Below the pieces are notes generated by a model, which did not search any database, had not been told where the DNA came from, and saw nothing but the letters and a program-made list of their open reading frames with translations. From Limnohabitans sp. Rim8 (GTDB lineage Bacteria > Pseudomonadota > Gammaproteobacteria > Burkholderiales > Burkholderiaceae_C): DNA of 64,000 bases. Position numbers and translations under genes: made by a program. Positions 41,531 through 50,191 of the stretch are shown piece after piece. The DNA lies in assembly GCA_945897465.1 (NCBI GenBank), contig CAMDFK010000008.1:51967-115966 (forward strand). Direction: 5' to 3'. The stretch's first letter is position 1; each line of letters opens with the position of its first letter.

Positions 41531-43198
41531 CTATGCAGATACTGGCCAACGACCCACACCGCGCTGAAGGGCGGTCACTTCAATCGCATTACACATCTGC
41601 CCGTAAAGTGAGTTTTGCCAATTCACCGTCAGCAGCACCAGCAAAGTCTCGGCTTCTTTGTCAAAACGCTGACTGTTTTTGTTACGCACCAACTCCCAGT
41701 AGCTCACGATGCAGTCCTTACGGGAACGCAAAATTTCTACCGACGGCAACTTATTGCTCTTTTTGCTGTTCGCACTCTTGGACGCAGGCAGCAAATTCCA
41801 AACATCATTGTTTCTCCAGAGATCGAACGGAATAACGTGGTCCACGTCAAAGTTCTCCCGCAGAGTAGCGCCGGTCCAGACACATTCCAGCCGATCCAAC
41901 CCAGAAAACAGCCTGCGAGCATCACTTGTGCTTCGCAGGTCCTCCTTAACCAGGAGCAGGCTGACGACACTGGACACTTCGATGCCATCCCCCAACTTAG
42001 CCGTCTTTTCAGCCCATTGCAGGATGACAGCCTGACTGACCCAATAACCCAAGTGGCTTAGCTCAATCCACAAGTCGTTTGGAATGAGGATCGACCGTGT
42101 TTTTGCGTCATAGCTAAATACCCGTCCAGAGATTAGCGCCCCACCGGCAAAGACCACGGGGCCTTTGATGATTGCGTCTTCAATGTCCGCCATCAGAGCG
42201 CTCAGCAGCCTATTAGTTTCTTGTGTGAGCAGCCCCTTGTTTCGCTCAATCCTAAAACCACTGTAGCCGCCCGCATTCGCATAGCGATGAACCAGCGCTT
42301 GTAGATTTTTGCGGAACTTAATGGGCTTGCCCGCATCGGGCCGCTCCCCATTCAGTTGGGGAATGAAGGTGCTGGATTCAATCAAAGGCCAGTAATACTG
42401 CAACCATTTCTCGGAAACATATCTGACCGGTAACCCGACTTTTCCGTCCACCAACCAAGTAACTGTGTTGGGGCTTTGGGTAGCAATTTCAGCCAGCGCT
42501 CTAAACAGTGCAAATTTGTAGGTAGCACTCTTTTTGTCGTGGTTCAATACCCCCTCAATTTGGTCGATCGGTCGGGTGTTGGCTCCGGTATTGAGCTGAA
42601 ATAGCAAGGACACCCATTCGATACCCTTACGGCTCATGGCATCTGAGTTGTCCCACTGGTCTATCAGACTGAACCCCAAGCGCTCAAATATGAGCTGTAA
42701 GTAACCGGGGTGATAAGTTTTGAATAGCCTGCCGTTCGCATCACGGTCACCTGCCCCTGTGTCTGAGCGTTGACTAGGCACTGAAATTAAAAGACGCCCG
42801 TTAACCCTCAAGCATCGCTTGATAGCCAAGGCGGCATTAAAAAGCTCGGTGGACTCGATATGCATCAACACCGCGCTGCACAGGACACCATCAAAGTCGC
42901 CTTCAAAAGGTACTTGAAAATCAGGCAGTAATCCTTGAGTAACCCGCCCATTGAGTTCTGGGTGGTAGTGCTGAGCCAGCTGTACAAATTCAGGTGTACC
43001 GTCCAGACCAAAAGGCTGAAACCCCTGACGACCTAATTCAGCCAAGTCGCGCCCTGAGCCACAGCCAATGTCCAAGATACGCCCACCTGGTGCGAAAGCG
43101 CTGGAGAACCGGCTGGCTAATGAACTAGGAGCCGCTTCATAACGCTGTGCCACATCCTTGGCATGTTTGGAATAGTAATCGAGTGTCGAAGAATCCAT
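41531..43198 (-). CDS. Class I methyltransferase fused to HNH endonuclease
   Basis: 555 residues. The N-terminal 190 residues are a SAM-dependent methyltransferase: motif I LDIGCGSG (42-49), PFGLDGTPEFVQLAQ, FDGVLCSAVLMHIES. The middle region (SATYKFALFRALAEIA, VSEKWLQYYWPLIESSTFIPQ) is a helical block that I have seen only attached to HNH nucleases. The HNH centre is VDHVIPFDLW (from 452), NDVWNLLPASKSANSKKSNKLPS. Base composition is visibly more A+T-rich than the neighbours, suggesting transfer. Unlike DNA methylases no DPPY/NPPF or Cys catalytic loop is seen, so the methylated target may not be DNA. A self-contained modification-cleavage or defence protein is a fair guess. Confidence 0.8.
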   Translation of the reverse strand: MDSSTLDYYSKHAKDVAQRYEAAPSSLASRFSSAFAPGGRILDIGCGSGRDLAELGRQGFQPFGLDGTPEFVQLAQHYHPELNGRVTQGLLPDFQVPFEGDFDGVLCSAVLMHIESTELFNAALAIKRCLRVNGRLLISVPSQRSDTGAGDRDANGRLFKTYHPGYLQLIFERLGFSLIDQWDNSDAMSRKGIEWVSLLFQLNTGANTRPIDQIEGVLNHDKKSATYKFALFRALAEIATQSPNTVTWLVDGKVGLPVRYVSEKWLQYYWPLIESSTFIPQLNGERPDAGKPIKFRKNLQALVHRYANAGGYSGFRIERNKGLLTQETNRLLSALMADIEDAIIKGPVVFAGGALISGRVFSYDAKTRSILIPNDLWIELSHLGYWVSQAVILQWAEKTAKLGDGIEVSSVVSLLLVKEDLRSTSDARRLFSGLDRLECVWTGATLRENFDVDHVIPFDLWRNNDVWNLLPASKSANSKKSNKLPSVEILRSRKDCIVSYWELVRNKNSQRFDKEAETLLVLLTVNWQNSLYGQMCNAIEVTALQRGVGRWPVSA

Positions 43199-43278
43199 AG
43201 TGACGATTATGGAACCACAGGCAGGCAGTCCGAGTGCATCCTCGGGTACTTATCTGCGCGTAATGGAACTAGGTCAGA

Positions 43279-43880
43279 TTGAACGATTATTTGTTGCTGG
43301 AGTTGATCACGCCCAGCCATGCGGGATCGATCACAGGCAACGTCGTGGCCATTGAGCGGCAAGACGACAGCGGCGACAACCAATACCTGTTGCGAGTGGT
43401 CACCAAGGGCCGCGATGGCCAATACATTCTGAAAGCCAACAACCCGGACTACGAAGACCTGAAGGCCACCGACGACATGCGCACGCTCGCTCGCCTCCGC
43501 AACATCATCGATCCTCTGGATCTGGCGCTCGGTGAGTCTTTCATGCGCGAAGACATTCCGGCACTGTTTGGCGAGACCTTCAACCCCGGCAATTGGAATG
43601 TCGGCCATGTGGTGCTGGCCCAGAAAAAGGCGCACATCCTGCTGGTCACGCTCAACAAACAAGGCCGGGCTGACGAGCACAAGTACATGGACCACTGGAT
43701 CGATGACACGCACTTTCACTGGCAAAGCCAGAACGCCACCGACCCGACCAGCAAACGCGGCGACGAAATCATCCGCCACGCCGCTTTAGGCATCGACATC
43801 CACCTCTTTGTGCGCGACGCCAAATTGGCCTGGGGCAAGGCCGCACCGTTCACCTACCACGGCCGGGTGCGCTACCAGCC
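43279..43880 (+). pseudogene. C-terminal remnant of a DUF3427-domain protein
   Basis: The frame starts without an ATG (only TTG 43279; TAG just before). Residues about 15-75 (GNVVAIERQDDSGDNQYLLRVV, ILKANNPDYEDL) resemble the end of an S24/LexA-like domain. The rest is a DUF3427 domain: FNPGNWNVGHVVLAQKKAHILLVTLNKQG, HFHWQSQNATDPTSKRGDEIIRH, GIDIHLFVRDAKLAWGKAAPFTYHGRVRYQ. DUF3427 usually ends helicase-type proteins of defence or phage context. The 5' part is lost and the 3' end runs into an inverted transposase fragment, so it is dead. Confidence 0.65.
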
Positions 43881-44169
43881 GCTCCAACGCAGCGCGGTCG
43901 TGGGCTTCGATGCAGACACCAGCGTCCACCGAGAAGCCGCTGTGCTGGTAGGCCAGCATGTCTTTGGCGTCACAGTTCTCCAGCAGCCCTCGGCCCACGA
44001 GGGCGCGCAGGATGCGTTTTTGAAGGGTAGTCTGCACTGGGGCCACGGTATCCGCATTGATGCCACTGGCTGGGTGGAAATTGACACCCGGCGCGGCGAG
44101 CGCACCTTCGCCCACCACTGCCTCAAACACCCCATCCACAACACAGACGTGGAAGTGAAGCATTTGAGC
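43877..44169 (-). mobile_element. IS91-like transposase fragment
   Basis: The minus strand reads LHFHVCVVDGVFE, FHPASGINADTVAPVQTTLQKRILRALVGRGLLE, CDAKDMLAYQHSGFSVDAGVCIEAHDRAALERL, strongly like the middle of IS91-family (Y2) transposases. Both the N-terminal catalytic part and the C-terminus are missing. The right-to-left reading stops abruptly at the DUF3427 remnant (about 43878), marking a recombination junction. No terminal repeats seen. Confidence 0.7.
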
Positions 44170-44264
44170 TGACAAACAAATCAGCCTTGCTCAGTCACCC
44201 CGCCTGTTTGGGTTGTGAGCGGAGGGCTGCAAGCCGGGCGGGCCGCCCTGATCTGTCTTGTGGG

Positions 44265-45086
44265 CTACAGGATTTTTTTGCGCAGTGCGGCGCTCAGGCG
44301 CTCGACCAGCACCACCAGCGCAAAAATGGCAAGGATGATGGTGGCCGCCTCGTCGTAGTTGAAAAGGTCCATGGCCACTTTCAGTTCGATGCCAATGCCA
44401 CCAGCACCCACCAGACCCAGAATCACCGACGAGCGGGTGGCCTTTTCCAGGCTGAACAGCGAGGTGTTGATAAACGACGGCATGGCCGCGGGCAGCACCG
44501 CGCACATGATCAGTGAGAGGCGGCTGGCCCCCATGGCAGACAGTGCTTCTTGCGGGCCACGGTCCACCTCTTCCATCGCCTCGGCAAAAAAGCGGCCGCA
44601 AAAACCCAGCTTGTCGATAACGATGGCCAAAGTGCCCGCAAAAGGCCCCAACCCCACCGACACCACAAACAGCAGTGCCCACACCAAGTCTGGCACCGTG
44701 CGAAAAAAGGCGATCAGGTTGCGCGCTGCGTGGTAAGCCAGCGGATGCGGCGACAAATGCGGCGTGGCCAGGATGGCAATGGGAACGCTCAGCAACACCC
44801 CGACCACGGTGCCCACAAATGCCATCTGGAATGTTTCCAGCAATGACCAGCCAACAGCGCTGAGGCGCGCGGTGGACGGCGGCAGCATTTCACCCAGCAA
44901 GCGGCCCATTTGTGGCAAGCCGCCCCATAAGTCGGCCAGCGACATACCGGTCTTGTTGACCGACCAGGCGAAAAAGCCCAGCACCACAAACCACACCATG
45001 AACGCGCTGGCACTGATGCGCTCAAACCGGTCGGGCAAACCCGTACGGGCTTGGTGGGTGTGGGCGATGTTGTGGGGGTCAGTCAT
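44265..45086 (-). CDS. phnE: Phosphonate ABC transporter permease PhnE
   Basis: 273 residues. Hydrophobic segments include FMVWFVVLGFFAW and FQMAFVGTVVGVLLSVPIAILA. PhnE-type text is FFRTVPDLVWALLFVVSVGLGPFAGTLAI, then the EAA loop AEAMEEVDRGPQEALSAMGASRLSLIMCAVLPAAMPSFI. Inner-membrane channel for phosphonate or phosphite uptake. Starts inside the end of phnC (overlap 8 bases). Confidence 0.9.
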   Translation of the reverse strand: MTDPHNIAHTHQARTGLPDRFERISASAFMVWFVVLGFFAWSVNKTGMSLADLWGGLPQMGRLLGEMLPPSTARLSAVGWSLLETFQMAFVGTVVGVLLSVPIAILATPHLSPHPLAYHAARNLIAFFRTVPDLVWALLFVVSVGLGPFAGTLAIVIDKLGFCGRFFAEAMEEVDRGPQEALSAMGASRLSLIMCAVLPAAMPSFINTSLFSLEKATRSSVILGLVGAGGIGIELKVAMDLFNYDEAATIILAIFALVVLVERLSAALRKKIL

Positions 45087-45918
45087 AAAGGGCCCTCAGT
45101 TCAGCGGCATCGACATCGGTGCTCAAGGCATCCAGCACAATTTCACCGCGTTGCAGTGCAATCACGCGATCCGCGTACTTGACGGCGTGCACCAAGTCAT
45201 GGGATGTGAAAACCATGGTCAGGCCCTCGGTTTTCACCAGCCCTGAGAACATGGCCATCACCTCGTCACCGGACACCGGGTCCAGGCTGGCCGCGGGCTC
45301 ATCGGCCACGATAAGGCTGGGGCGTTGCATCAGCGCACGTGCCACCGCCACCCGTTGAGACTGGCCGCCCGAGAGCTTGTCGGCGCGGCGCAGGGCCACA
45401 TGGCTCAAACCCACGCGGTCCAGGCAGTGCATGGCTTCTTCCCGCAGCGCGGCAGGAGCGAGGCTTTGCAGCCAGGCGCGGGCCAGCGGCGCACGCGGCA
45501 GGGCACCGTGCAGCACATTGGTCAGGGCACTCAGGCGCGGCACCAAGTTGTGTTTTTGAAACACAAAACCCACCTGGGCGCGCAGTTGGCGCAGCGCCCG
45601 GGCATCCAGCCCAGCCAGCGGCGTGCCAAACAAGCGCACCTCGCCCGCGTCAGGGCGAATCAGGTGCATACAGCAGCGCAACAGAGTGGACTTGCCCGCA
45701 CCGTTGGCCCCAATCAGTGCCACGCGCTGCCCTGCAGCGACCTGAAAGTGCACATTGCGCAGCACGGGTGTGCCGGGCTCAAACGACTTGCACAGTCCGC
45801 TGACCATCAGATCGGCCACTGCACTGAGCCTCCGTGGTGCTGCCAACACAGGCGCTTCAACAGACGTGTCGACAGGCGTGCTGTTAGGTGTGCCTAGAGG
45901 TGTATTGCCCGTGCTCAA
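45079..45918 (-). CDS. phnC: Phosphonate ABC transporter ATP-binding protein PhnC
   Basis: 279 residues from TTG 45918, which overlaps the phnD stop (TTGA); ATG 45807 (MVSGLCKSFEPG) is a conservative alternative without a good ribosome-binding site. Walker A GANGAGKST, Q-loop GFVFQKHNLVPRLSALTNVLHG, signature LSGGQSQRVAVARAL, Walker B LIVADEPAASLDPVSGDEVM. It couples ATP hydrolysis to PhnE. The N-terminal 35 residues before the conserved start look unstructured. Confidence 0.9.
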   Translation of the reverse strand: MSTGNTPLGTPNSTPVDTSVEAPVLAAPRRLSAVADLMVSGLCKSFEPGTPVLRNVHFQVAAGQRVALIGANGAGKSTLLRCCMHLIRPDAGEVRLFGTPLAGLDARALRQLRAQVGFVFQKHNLVPRLSALTNVLHGALPRAPLARAWLQSLAPAALREEAMHCLDRVGLSHVALRRADKLSGGQSQRVAVARALMQRPSLIVADEPAASLDPVSGDEVMAMFSGLVKTEGLTMVFTSHDLVHAVKYADRVIALQRGEIVLDALSTDVDAAELRALYD

Positions 45919-46790
45919 TTGCCAACGAACTCGGCGTACTGCGGCTGGCCAATGGTGTTGTACATCTTGCGCACATAGTTGTAGTCGGCATCGGCAATGC
46001 TTGGGATGAATTTCATGCCCTGGAACTTCTGGTTCTCGTCAGGGCCCAGCAGCACGGCGGCAATCAGCGCATCAGAGCTTTCGGTGAACACTTTCTTCAT
46101 TTTGCTGACCACGGCATCGGGTACGTGGGTGCCGGCCAACAGTACGTCATTGGGCAGGTCACGGCCGCGGGCAATCACCTTAAACACCACATCGGGATGG
46201 CGCTTGGCCAGCCCGGGCAGGTCGGTTCGGTTGATGCCGATGGCCGCCACGTCACCGCGCTTCATGGCCTCAACGCCCACGTTGCGGTTGACATGCAAAA
46301 TTTGAACGTCTTGGCCGGGCTTGAGCCCCAAGTCGGCCAGCACCTGAATGGGTGCCAGGTGGCGCGAAGTAGAGCCCACGTCGCCCAGGGCCACTTTTTT
46401 GCCCTTTAAGTCTTCCACGCCGTCAATGCCCGAGCCCAGCAGCGTGACCACCGAGCCGAAGTACTCGGGGCGGCTAAAGCCCACCACCAGCTTGGCATTA
46501 GTGCGTTTCTTGAACACCACGTATTCGGCAGGGCCGGTCAGCACCAGCTCGACCTTTTTGGCGTTCAGCGCTTCGACCGCGGCGGTGCGGTTGGGCACGG
46601 GAAACAGCTCCACCTTAAGCCCCGACTTTTCAGACAAAATCTTTTGAAACCCGGCGTATTCGCGCTGGAGGTTTTCCAGGCCGACGATGTCGGTCACGGC
46701 AAGGCGCAAGGTTTGCGCCTGCACCGAGAAGGCAGCGGCGGCAAGGCCGACAATTGCCGTGGCAGTGGCGAGATGTTTGGTCCAATTCAT
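45915..46790 (-). CDS. phnD: Phosphonate ABC transporter substrate-binding protein PhnD
   Basis: 291 residues. Signal peptide MNWTKHLATATAIVGLAAAAFSVQAQ, then LRLAVTDIVGLENLQREYAGFQKILSEKSGLKVELFPV. PhnD-like blocks are LVLTGPAEYVVF, KGKKVALGDVGSTSRHLAPIQVL and DPDENQKF-like text. Periplasmic receptor for a phosphonate, phosphite or related ligand. GGAGC precedes ATG 46790. First gene of phnDCE. Confidence 0.9.
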   Translation of the reverse strand: MNWTKHLATATAIVGLAAAAFSVQAQTLRLAVTDIVGLENLQREYAGFQKILSEKSGLKVELFPVPNRTAAVEALNAKKVELVLTGPAEYVVFKKRTNAKLVVGFSRPEYFGSVVTLLGSGIDGVEDLKGKKVALGDVGSTSRHLAPIQVLADLGLKPGQDVQILHVNRNVGVEAMKRGDVAAIGINRTDLPGLAKRHPDVVFKVIARGRDLPNDVLLAGTHVPDAVVSKMKKVFTESSDALIAAVLLGPDENQKFQGMKFIPSIADADYNYVRKMYNTIGQPQYAEFVGN

Positions 46791-46903
46791 GGGGTGCTCC
46801 AAAGGGTTGACGAGGCCTAAGAGCATCGGCGGCTACCGTGACAAAGTTGTGTAGACAACAATAAGTTTTGATGACTTGATCACCCTCTGCTGCCGTCTCA
46901 AGA

Positions 46904-46921
46904 CTGTCACACCGCTGAGGC
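46904..46921 (+). promoter_or_regulatory. Possible Pho box upstream of phnM
   Basis: CTGTCAC-ACCG-CTGAGGC (46904-46921) fits the 7-4-7 PhoB direct-repeat spacing, with a good first half and a poor second half. Located 35-50 bases before phnM in the divergent phnD/phnM spacer. Tentative. Confidence 0.3.
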
Positions 46922-46955
46922 ACCATCAGCCCTTTTTTTCGGGGAACTCATAACC

Positions 46956-48119
46956 ATGAATATGTCAAAACGTTTTGCCATAGCAGGCGGCAAGGCCCTG
47001 CTTCCTTCGGGTTTTCAGGCCGATGCGGTGATCACCGTTGAGCGCGGTGTCATTGTGGACATCGGCAGCGAGGCCAACGGTGCGCCGGTGCTTGATGCCA
47101 AGGGTCTATGGGTACTGCCCGGCATCATTGATTTGCACGGTGATGCGTTTGAGCGGCAAATCATGCCCCGCCCTGGAGTGCACTTCGACCTGCAACTGGC
47201 CCTGGCTGAGACCGATCGCCAACTGGTGTCCAACGGCATTTCGACCGCCTATCACGGCGTGACCTTTTCGTGGGAGCCTGGTCTGCGCAGCCGCGACACG
47301 CTGGTGGCGCTGATGGCCGCACTGGATGCGGCGGCGGGGTACCTCTCGTGCGACACCCGGCTGCATTTGCGCCACGAGACCTTCAACCTGGAGGGCGAGG
47401 CCGAGGTGTTGGAGTGGCTGGCCGAGGGGCGGGTGGACTTGCTGGCCTTTAACGACCACACGCCCGACATTCTTCGCAAACTCGGGGAGCCAACTGGAAA
47501 CGCCACGCTGCTGCAGCGCACTGGCCTGACCGCCCCAGCCTTGCAGGCCCTTGCAGAGCGGGTGAAGTCGCGGCGCGACGTGGTGCCCGCGTCTATTCGC
47601 CGCTTGGCCGCTGCGGCACGGAAGGCCGGTGTGCCCATGGCCTCGCACGACGACCCGTCGCCCACCGTGCGGGCCGATTTCCAGGCGCTGGGTTGTGGCA
47701 TTTCGGAATTTCCCAAAACGACAGACACCGCCGCTCTGGCGCGTCAGCTTGGCAACCCCGTGGTGCTGGGCGCCCCCAATGTGGTGCGCGGCGGCAGCCA
47801 CTGCAACGCCGTGTCCGCAGCAGAGATGGTGCGTGACGGTTTGTGCACCGTGCTCACCTCTGACTACTACTACCCCGCACTGCCGCATGCTGCTTTTCAA
47901 TTGAGCCAGCAAGGCGTGTGCGACCTGGCCACTGCCTGGGCGCTGGTATCCAGCAACCCGGCCGATGCCGTGGGCCTGGCCGACCGTGGGCGGCTGGCGG
48001 TGGGGTTGCGCGGCGATATGCTGCTGGTGCAGGCCCTTGCCGGTCGGCCCCCGCGGGTGGTGTCGCATTTCATTGGCGGGGAGCAGGTGTTTGCAGCCAA
48101 AGGTGCGCCGCGCTGGTAG
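46956..48119 (+). CDS. phnM: Phosphonate metabolism amidohydrolase PhnM
   Basis: 387 residues. PhnM removes pyrophosphate from ribose 1-methylphosphonate 5-triphosphate in the C-P lyase pathway. Amidohydrolase metal ligands appear in LPGIIDLHGDAFERQIMPRPGVHFD, RLHLRHETFNLEGE, DLLAFNDHTPD, GVPMASHDDPS and TSDYYYPAL. FSWEPGLRS is family-specific. It is divergent from phnDCE. No phnGHIJKL core genes occur in the window, so it may work with a distant C-P lyase or have another substrate. Confidence 0.92.
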   Translation: MNMSKRFAIAGGKALLPSGFQADAVITVERGVIVDIGSEANGAPVLDAKGLWVLPGIIDLHGDAFERQIMPRPGVHFDLQLALAETDRQLVSNGISTAYHGVTFSWEPGLRSRDTLVALMAALDAAAGYLSCDTRLHLRHETFNLEGEAEVLEWLAEGRVDLLAFNDHTPDILRKLGEPTGNATLLQRTGLTAPALQALAERVKSRRDVVPASIRRLAAAARKAGVPMASHDDPSPTVRADFQALGCGISEFPKTTDTAALARQLGNPVVLGAPNVVRGGSHCNAVSAAEMVRDGLCTVLTSDYYYPALPHAAFQLSQQGVCDLATAWALVSSNPADAVGLADRGRLAVGLRGDMLLVQALAGRPPRVVSHFIGGEQVFAAKGAPRW

Positions 48120-48382
48120 GTGCTCTGCGGCGCAGTGGCTCAGCGGCACAGATGTAGTTCGGCGGCACAGCGGCCATGCAGCGTTGCAGTCGCTGCACTT
48201 GTCGCGGGCTGGGTTGAGGGCGCTACTGGTGTAGCCGTGGTGATGCCGTGACATTGGTGCTAAGGTGCTGACCGGTTGGTTGCAAACGCTTGGCTTCCTG
48301 ACGGTTTTCCAGCCGGTTTTTTGCACACCATCAGACCAGGTTTGTCCGACCTTGGCCGCCCCATTTTTCGAGGCCCTTGACC

Positions 48383-48565
48383 GTGGGTATTCGCTTAAAA
48401 CTCTTGCTGATGTTCGTGGCCAGCTTCGCTTTGACGGGCGCAGCCAGCCTGTACGTGCTGCAAGCGCGCCTGCACCAGCAGTTTCAGACGCTGGAGCGTG
48501 CCGAACTCACTGCCACTCTGGCCCGAGTGACGGCGGTGTCTGAAACCATTCCTGAAGATGGCTGA
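48383..48565 (+). pseudogene. N-terminal fragment of a membrane sensor (CHASE/GGDEF-EAL-type)
   Basis: GTG 48383 begins VGIRLKLLLMFVASFALTGAASLYVLQARLHQQFQTLERAELTATLARVTAVSE, a first transmembrane helix plus the start of a periplasmic sensor domain as in CHASE4-type signalling proteins. The frame ends at TGA 48565 after 60 codons with no further domain. A 3'-truncated remnant. The spacers 48120-48376 and 48566-48742 hold nothing else I recognise. Confidence 0.5.
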
Positions 48566-48742
48566 CATTTACAAGTACTTCAAAGCTGATCAACGACTAC
48601 GAAATCAGGGCCGTCCAGCAAATGCGGCCAAGCTCTTGAACATTGACGCGGCCGCTTCGTCACCACTTCGCTGCGGAACACCCATTTCATGGCAGTTGCA
48701 TTTGATGTATAAACACCCACACACCCAAACACTGGAGAAATC

Positions 48743-48982
48743 ATGGACTTAGTTCGCTGGAACATTGCTGTTTCGCCTGACACCGACCAATCCGTTCGCA
48801 TGTTCATTGCCGCGCAAGGCGGTGGGCGCAAGGGTGACTTGTCACGCTTCATTGAGGAGGCTGTGCGCTCATACCTTCTTGAAAAGGCAGTCGAGCAAGC
48901 CAAATCTGCAAGCAAAGGTATGGACGAGTCCGAATTGAACGCCCTTATTGACGAGGCAGTGCAATGGGCGCGTAAGCATTGA
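48743..48982 (+). CDS. Ribbon-helix-helix antitoxin
   Basis: 79 residues. MDLVRWNIAVSPDTDQSVRMFIAAQGGGRKGDLSRFIEEAVRSYLLEKAVEQ is an RHH DNA-binding domain, followed by an acidic neutralising tail (MDESELNALIDEAVQWARKH). GGAGAA precedes the ATG. Its stop overlaps the PIN toxin start (TGATG). Confidence 0.87.
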   Translation: MDLVRWNIAVSPDTDQSVRMFIAAQGGGRKGDLSRFIEEAVRSYLLEKAVEQAKSASKGMDESELNALIDEAVQWARKH

Positions 48983-49401
48983 TGCGGGTCATTTTGGACA
49001 CCAATGTGCTTCTGGGTGCACTGATCTCGCCTTACGGACCACCGGATGTCATTTATCGCGCATGGCGTTCAGCCAGGTTCGAGCTGGTGACCTCTACCCC
49101 TCAGCTTGAAGAGCTGCGCCGCGTGAGCCGCTACCCAAAACTCAAGGCCATCCTGCCCGCCCACCGCGTCGGCACCATGGTCAACAACATGCAGCGTGCC
49201 ATTGTGATCGTCAATTTACCTCCGCCCCCGGATGACATGGACCTGAATGATCCAGACGATGCTTTTCTGCTTTCCATGGCATTGGCGAGTGAGGCCGATT
49301 ACTTGGTGACCGGTGACCGCCGGGCAGGTCTGCTTCAGCGAGGTAGCGCTGGCCGAACACGCATCGTGGCCCCTGCCACTTTCTGCGCCATGGCTCTTTG
49401 A
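48982..49401 (+). CDS. PIN-domain toxin (putative toxin-antitoxin ribonuclease)
   Basis: 139 residues from ATG 48982. MRVILDTNVLLGALISPYGPPDVIYRAWRSARFELVTS is the PIN_3-type start; further acidic residues in LEELRRVSRYP and LNDPDDAFLLSMALASEADYLVTGDRRAGL. Predicted endoribonuclease controlled by the adjacent RHH protein. The catalytic Asp positions are intact. Confidence 0.88.
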   Translation: MRVILDTNVLLGALISPYGPPDVIYRAWRSARFELVTSTPQLEELRRVSRYPKLKAILPAHRVGTMVNNMQRAIVIVNLPPPPDDMDLNDPDDAFLLSMALASEADYLVTGDRRAGLLQRGSAGRTRIVAPATFCAMAL

Positions 49402-49483
49402 GGAGCTGATGGATGATTTTCTTGGCCTGCCTTGAGGAGACTGGAATAGGATGGCCATCTCGCAAGAGGACTGGAACCATTTC

Positions 49484-49591
49484 CCAAATGTCTTTTTCAA
49501 GCAAATGGGGCGGCCGCCCGGTGGCCGCTGCGGCAACGTCGAGTGCTTCGGCTTGATCTGCGCGGCTCAGTGCGAACCAGGGCTCAGCCAC
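49484..49591 (-). pseudogene. Truncated AbiEii-type nucleotidyltransferase toxin (N-terminus only)
   Basis: From GTG 49591, which overlaps the ancestral antitoxin stop, the frame reads MAEPWFALSRADQAEALDVAAAATGRPPHLLEKDIW, the typical start of AbiEii/AbiGii toxins. After about 36 codons the text is no longer family-like, and the catalytic GS-x-D-x-D part is absent. The plus-strand PIN toxin gene ends about 80 bases away, so a deletion probably brought it close. Confidence 0.65.
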
Positions 49592-50178
49592 CAGACACCT
49601 CACTGACAGCTTTGGCCATCCAGCTGGGCAACAGGTTTCTGGCGCTGCGCATGACGGCTCATTCTTGGGTCTCCAACACGCCATGCAGCGTCTGCAATGC
49701 AGCGGGCGCTTGGTCTGGCCCCAGCCACAAAAGCGCACGAATGGCTTGGCCTGCAGGGCGTTTGCCCATGGACATTTGCCAACGGTTGCCGTGTTTGAGT
49801 TCCACCACGCGATGGCCCAAATGCAGACGCCGTGATGGCCCTGTCGTCAGATAAATCTCTTTGATCGGCACCTGAGTCATTAGACCCAAAGCATTGGCCT
49901 CGGCTGCGCCGCTGGGCACCACCACTTCACCGCTGGCCGCTTCAATCGCCTCGACAACAGATTCGGTGGAAGGCGGGCGCACACCAAATCGCCCCTGCAC
50001 AAGCAGGGCGTACACGCCACGACCCACCCCCAAAAGCACCCCCTCTTTGGTCAAACGGGTGAGCGTTTGGTCAATGGCAGCCCGAGTCCCCAGGTGAAGG
50101 AATTCCTTGGGCGACAGCAAGCCCCCCCTCTGGCAGTGACTGGGCGACTGACAAAACAGCTTGCGCAAGTTGACTCAT
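49584..50178 (-). pseudogene. Broken AbiEi/DUF6088-type antitoxin of a type IV toxin-antitoxin pair
   Basis: From ATG 50178 (GAGG upstream) the frame reads MSQLAQAVLSVAQSLPEGG, then a run of seven G (plus strand C7 at 50122-50128) shifts the frame. In the next frame it continues LLSPKEFLHLGTRAAIDQTLTRLTKEGVLLGVGRGVYAL and on to LETQE, where TGA 49659 replaces what should be Trp. After it the same frame continues AVMRSARNLLPSWMAKAVSEVSGG to TGA 49584. So one homopolymer frameshift and one nonsense codon; six G would restore the first. About 195 codons originally. Confidence 0.7.
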
Positions 50179-50191
50179 GGGTTGGCCTCAA

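Noticed and set aside
43881-44172. C-terminal third of the 297-codon ORF starting at 43279
   Set aside because: It is the antisense of an IS91-like transposase fragment, not part of the DUF3427 protein.
46791-46880. Second Pho box toward phnD (TTGTC repeats on the minus strand)
   Set aside because: The two TTGTC halves are 14 bases apart, not the 11 expected for PhoB sites.
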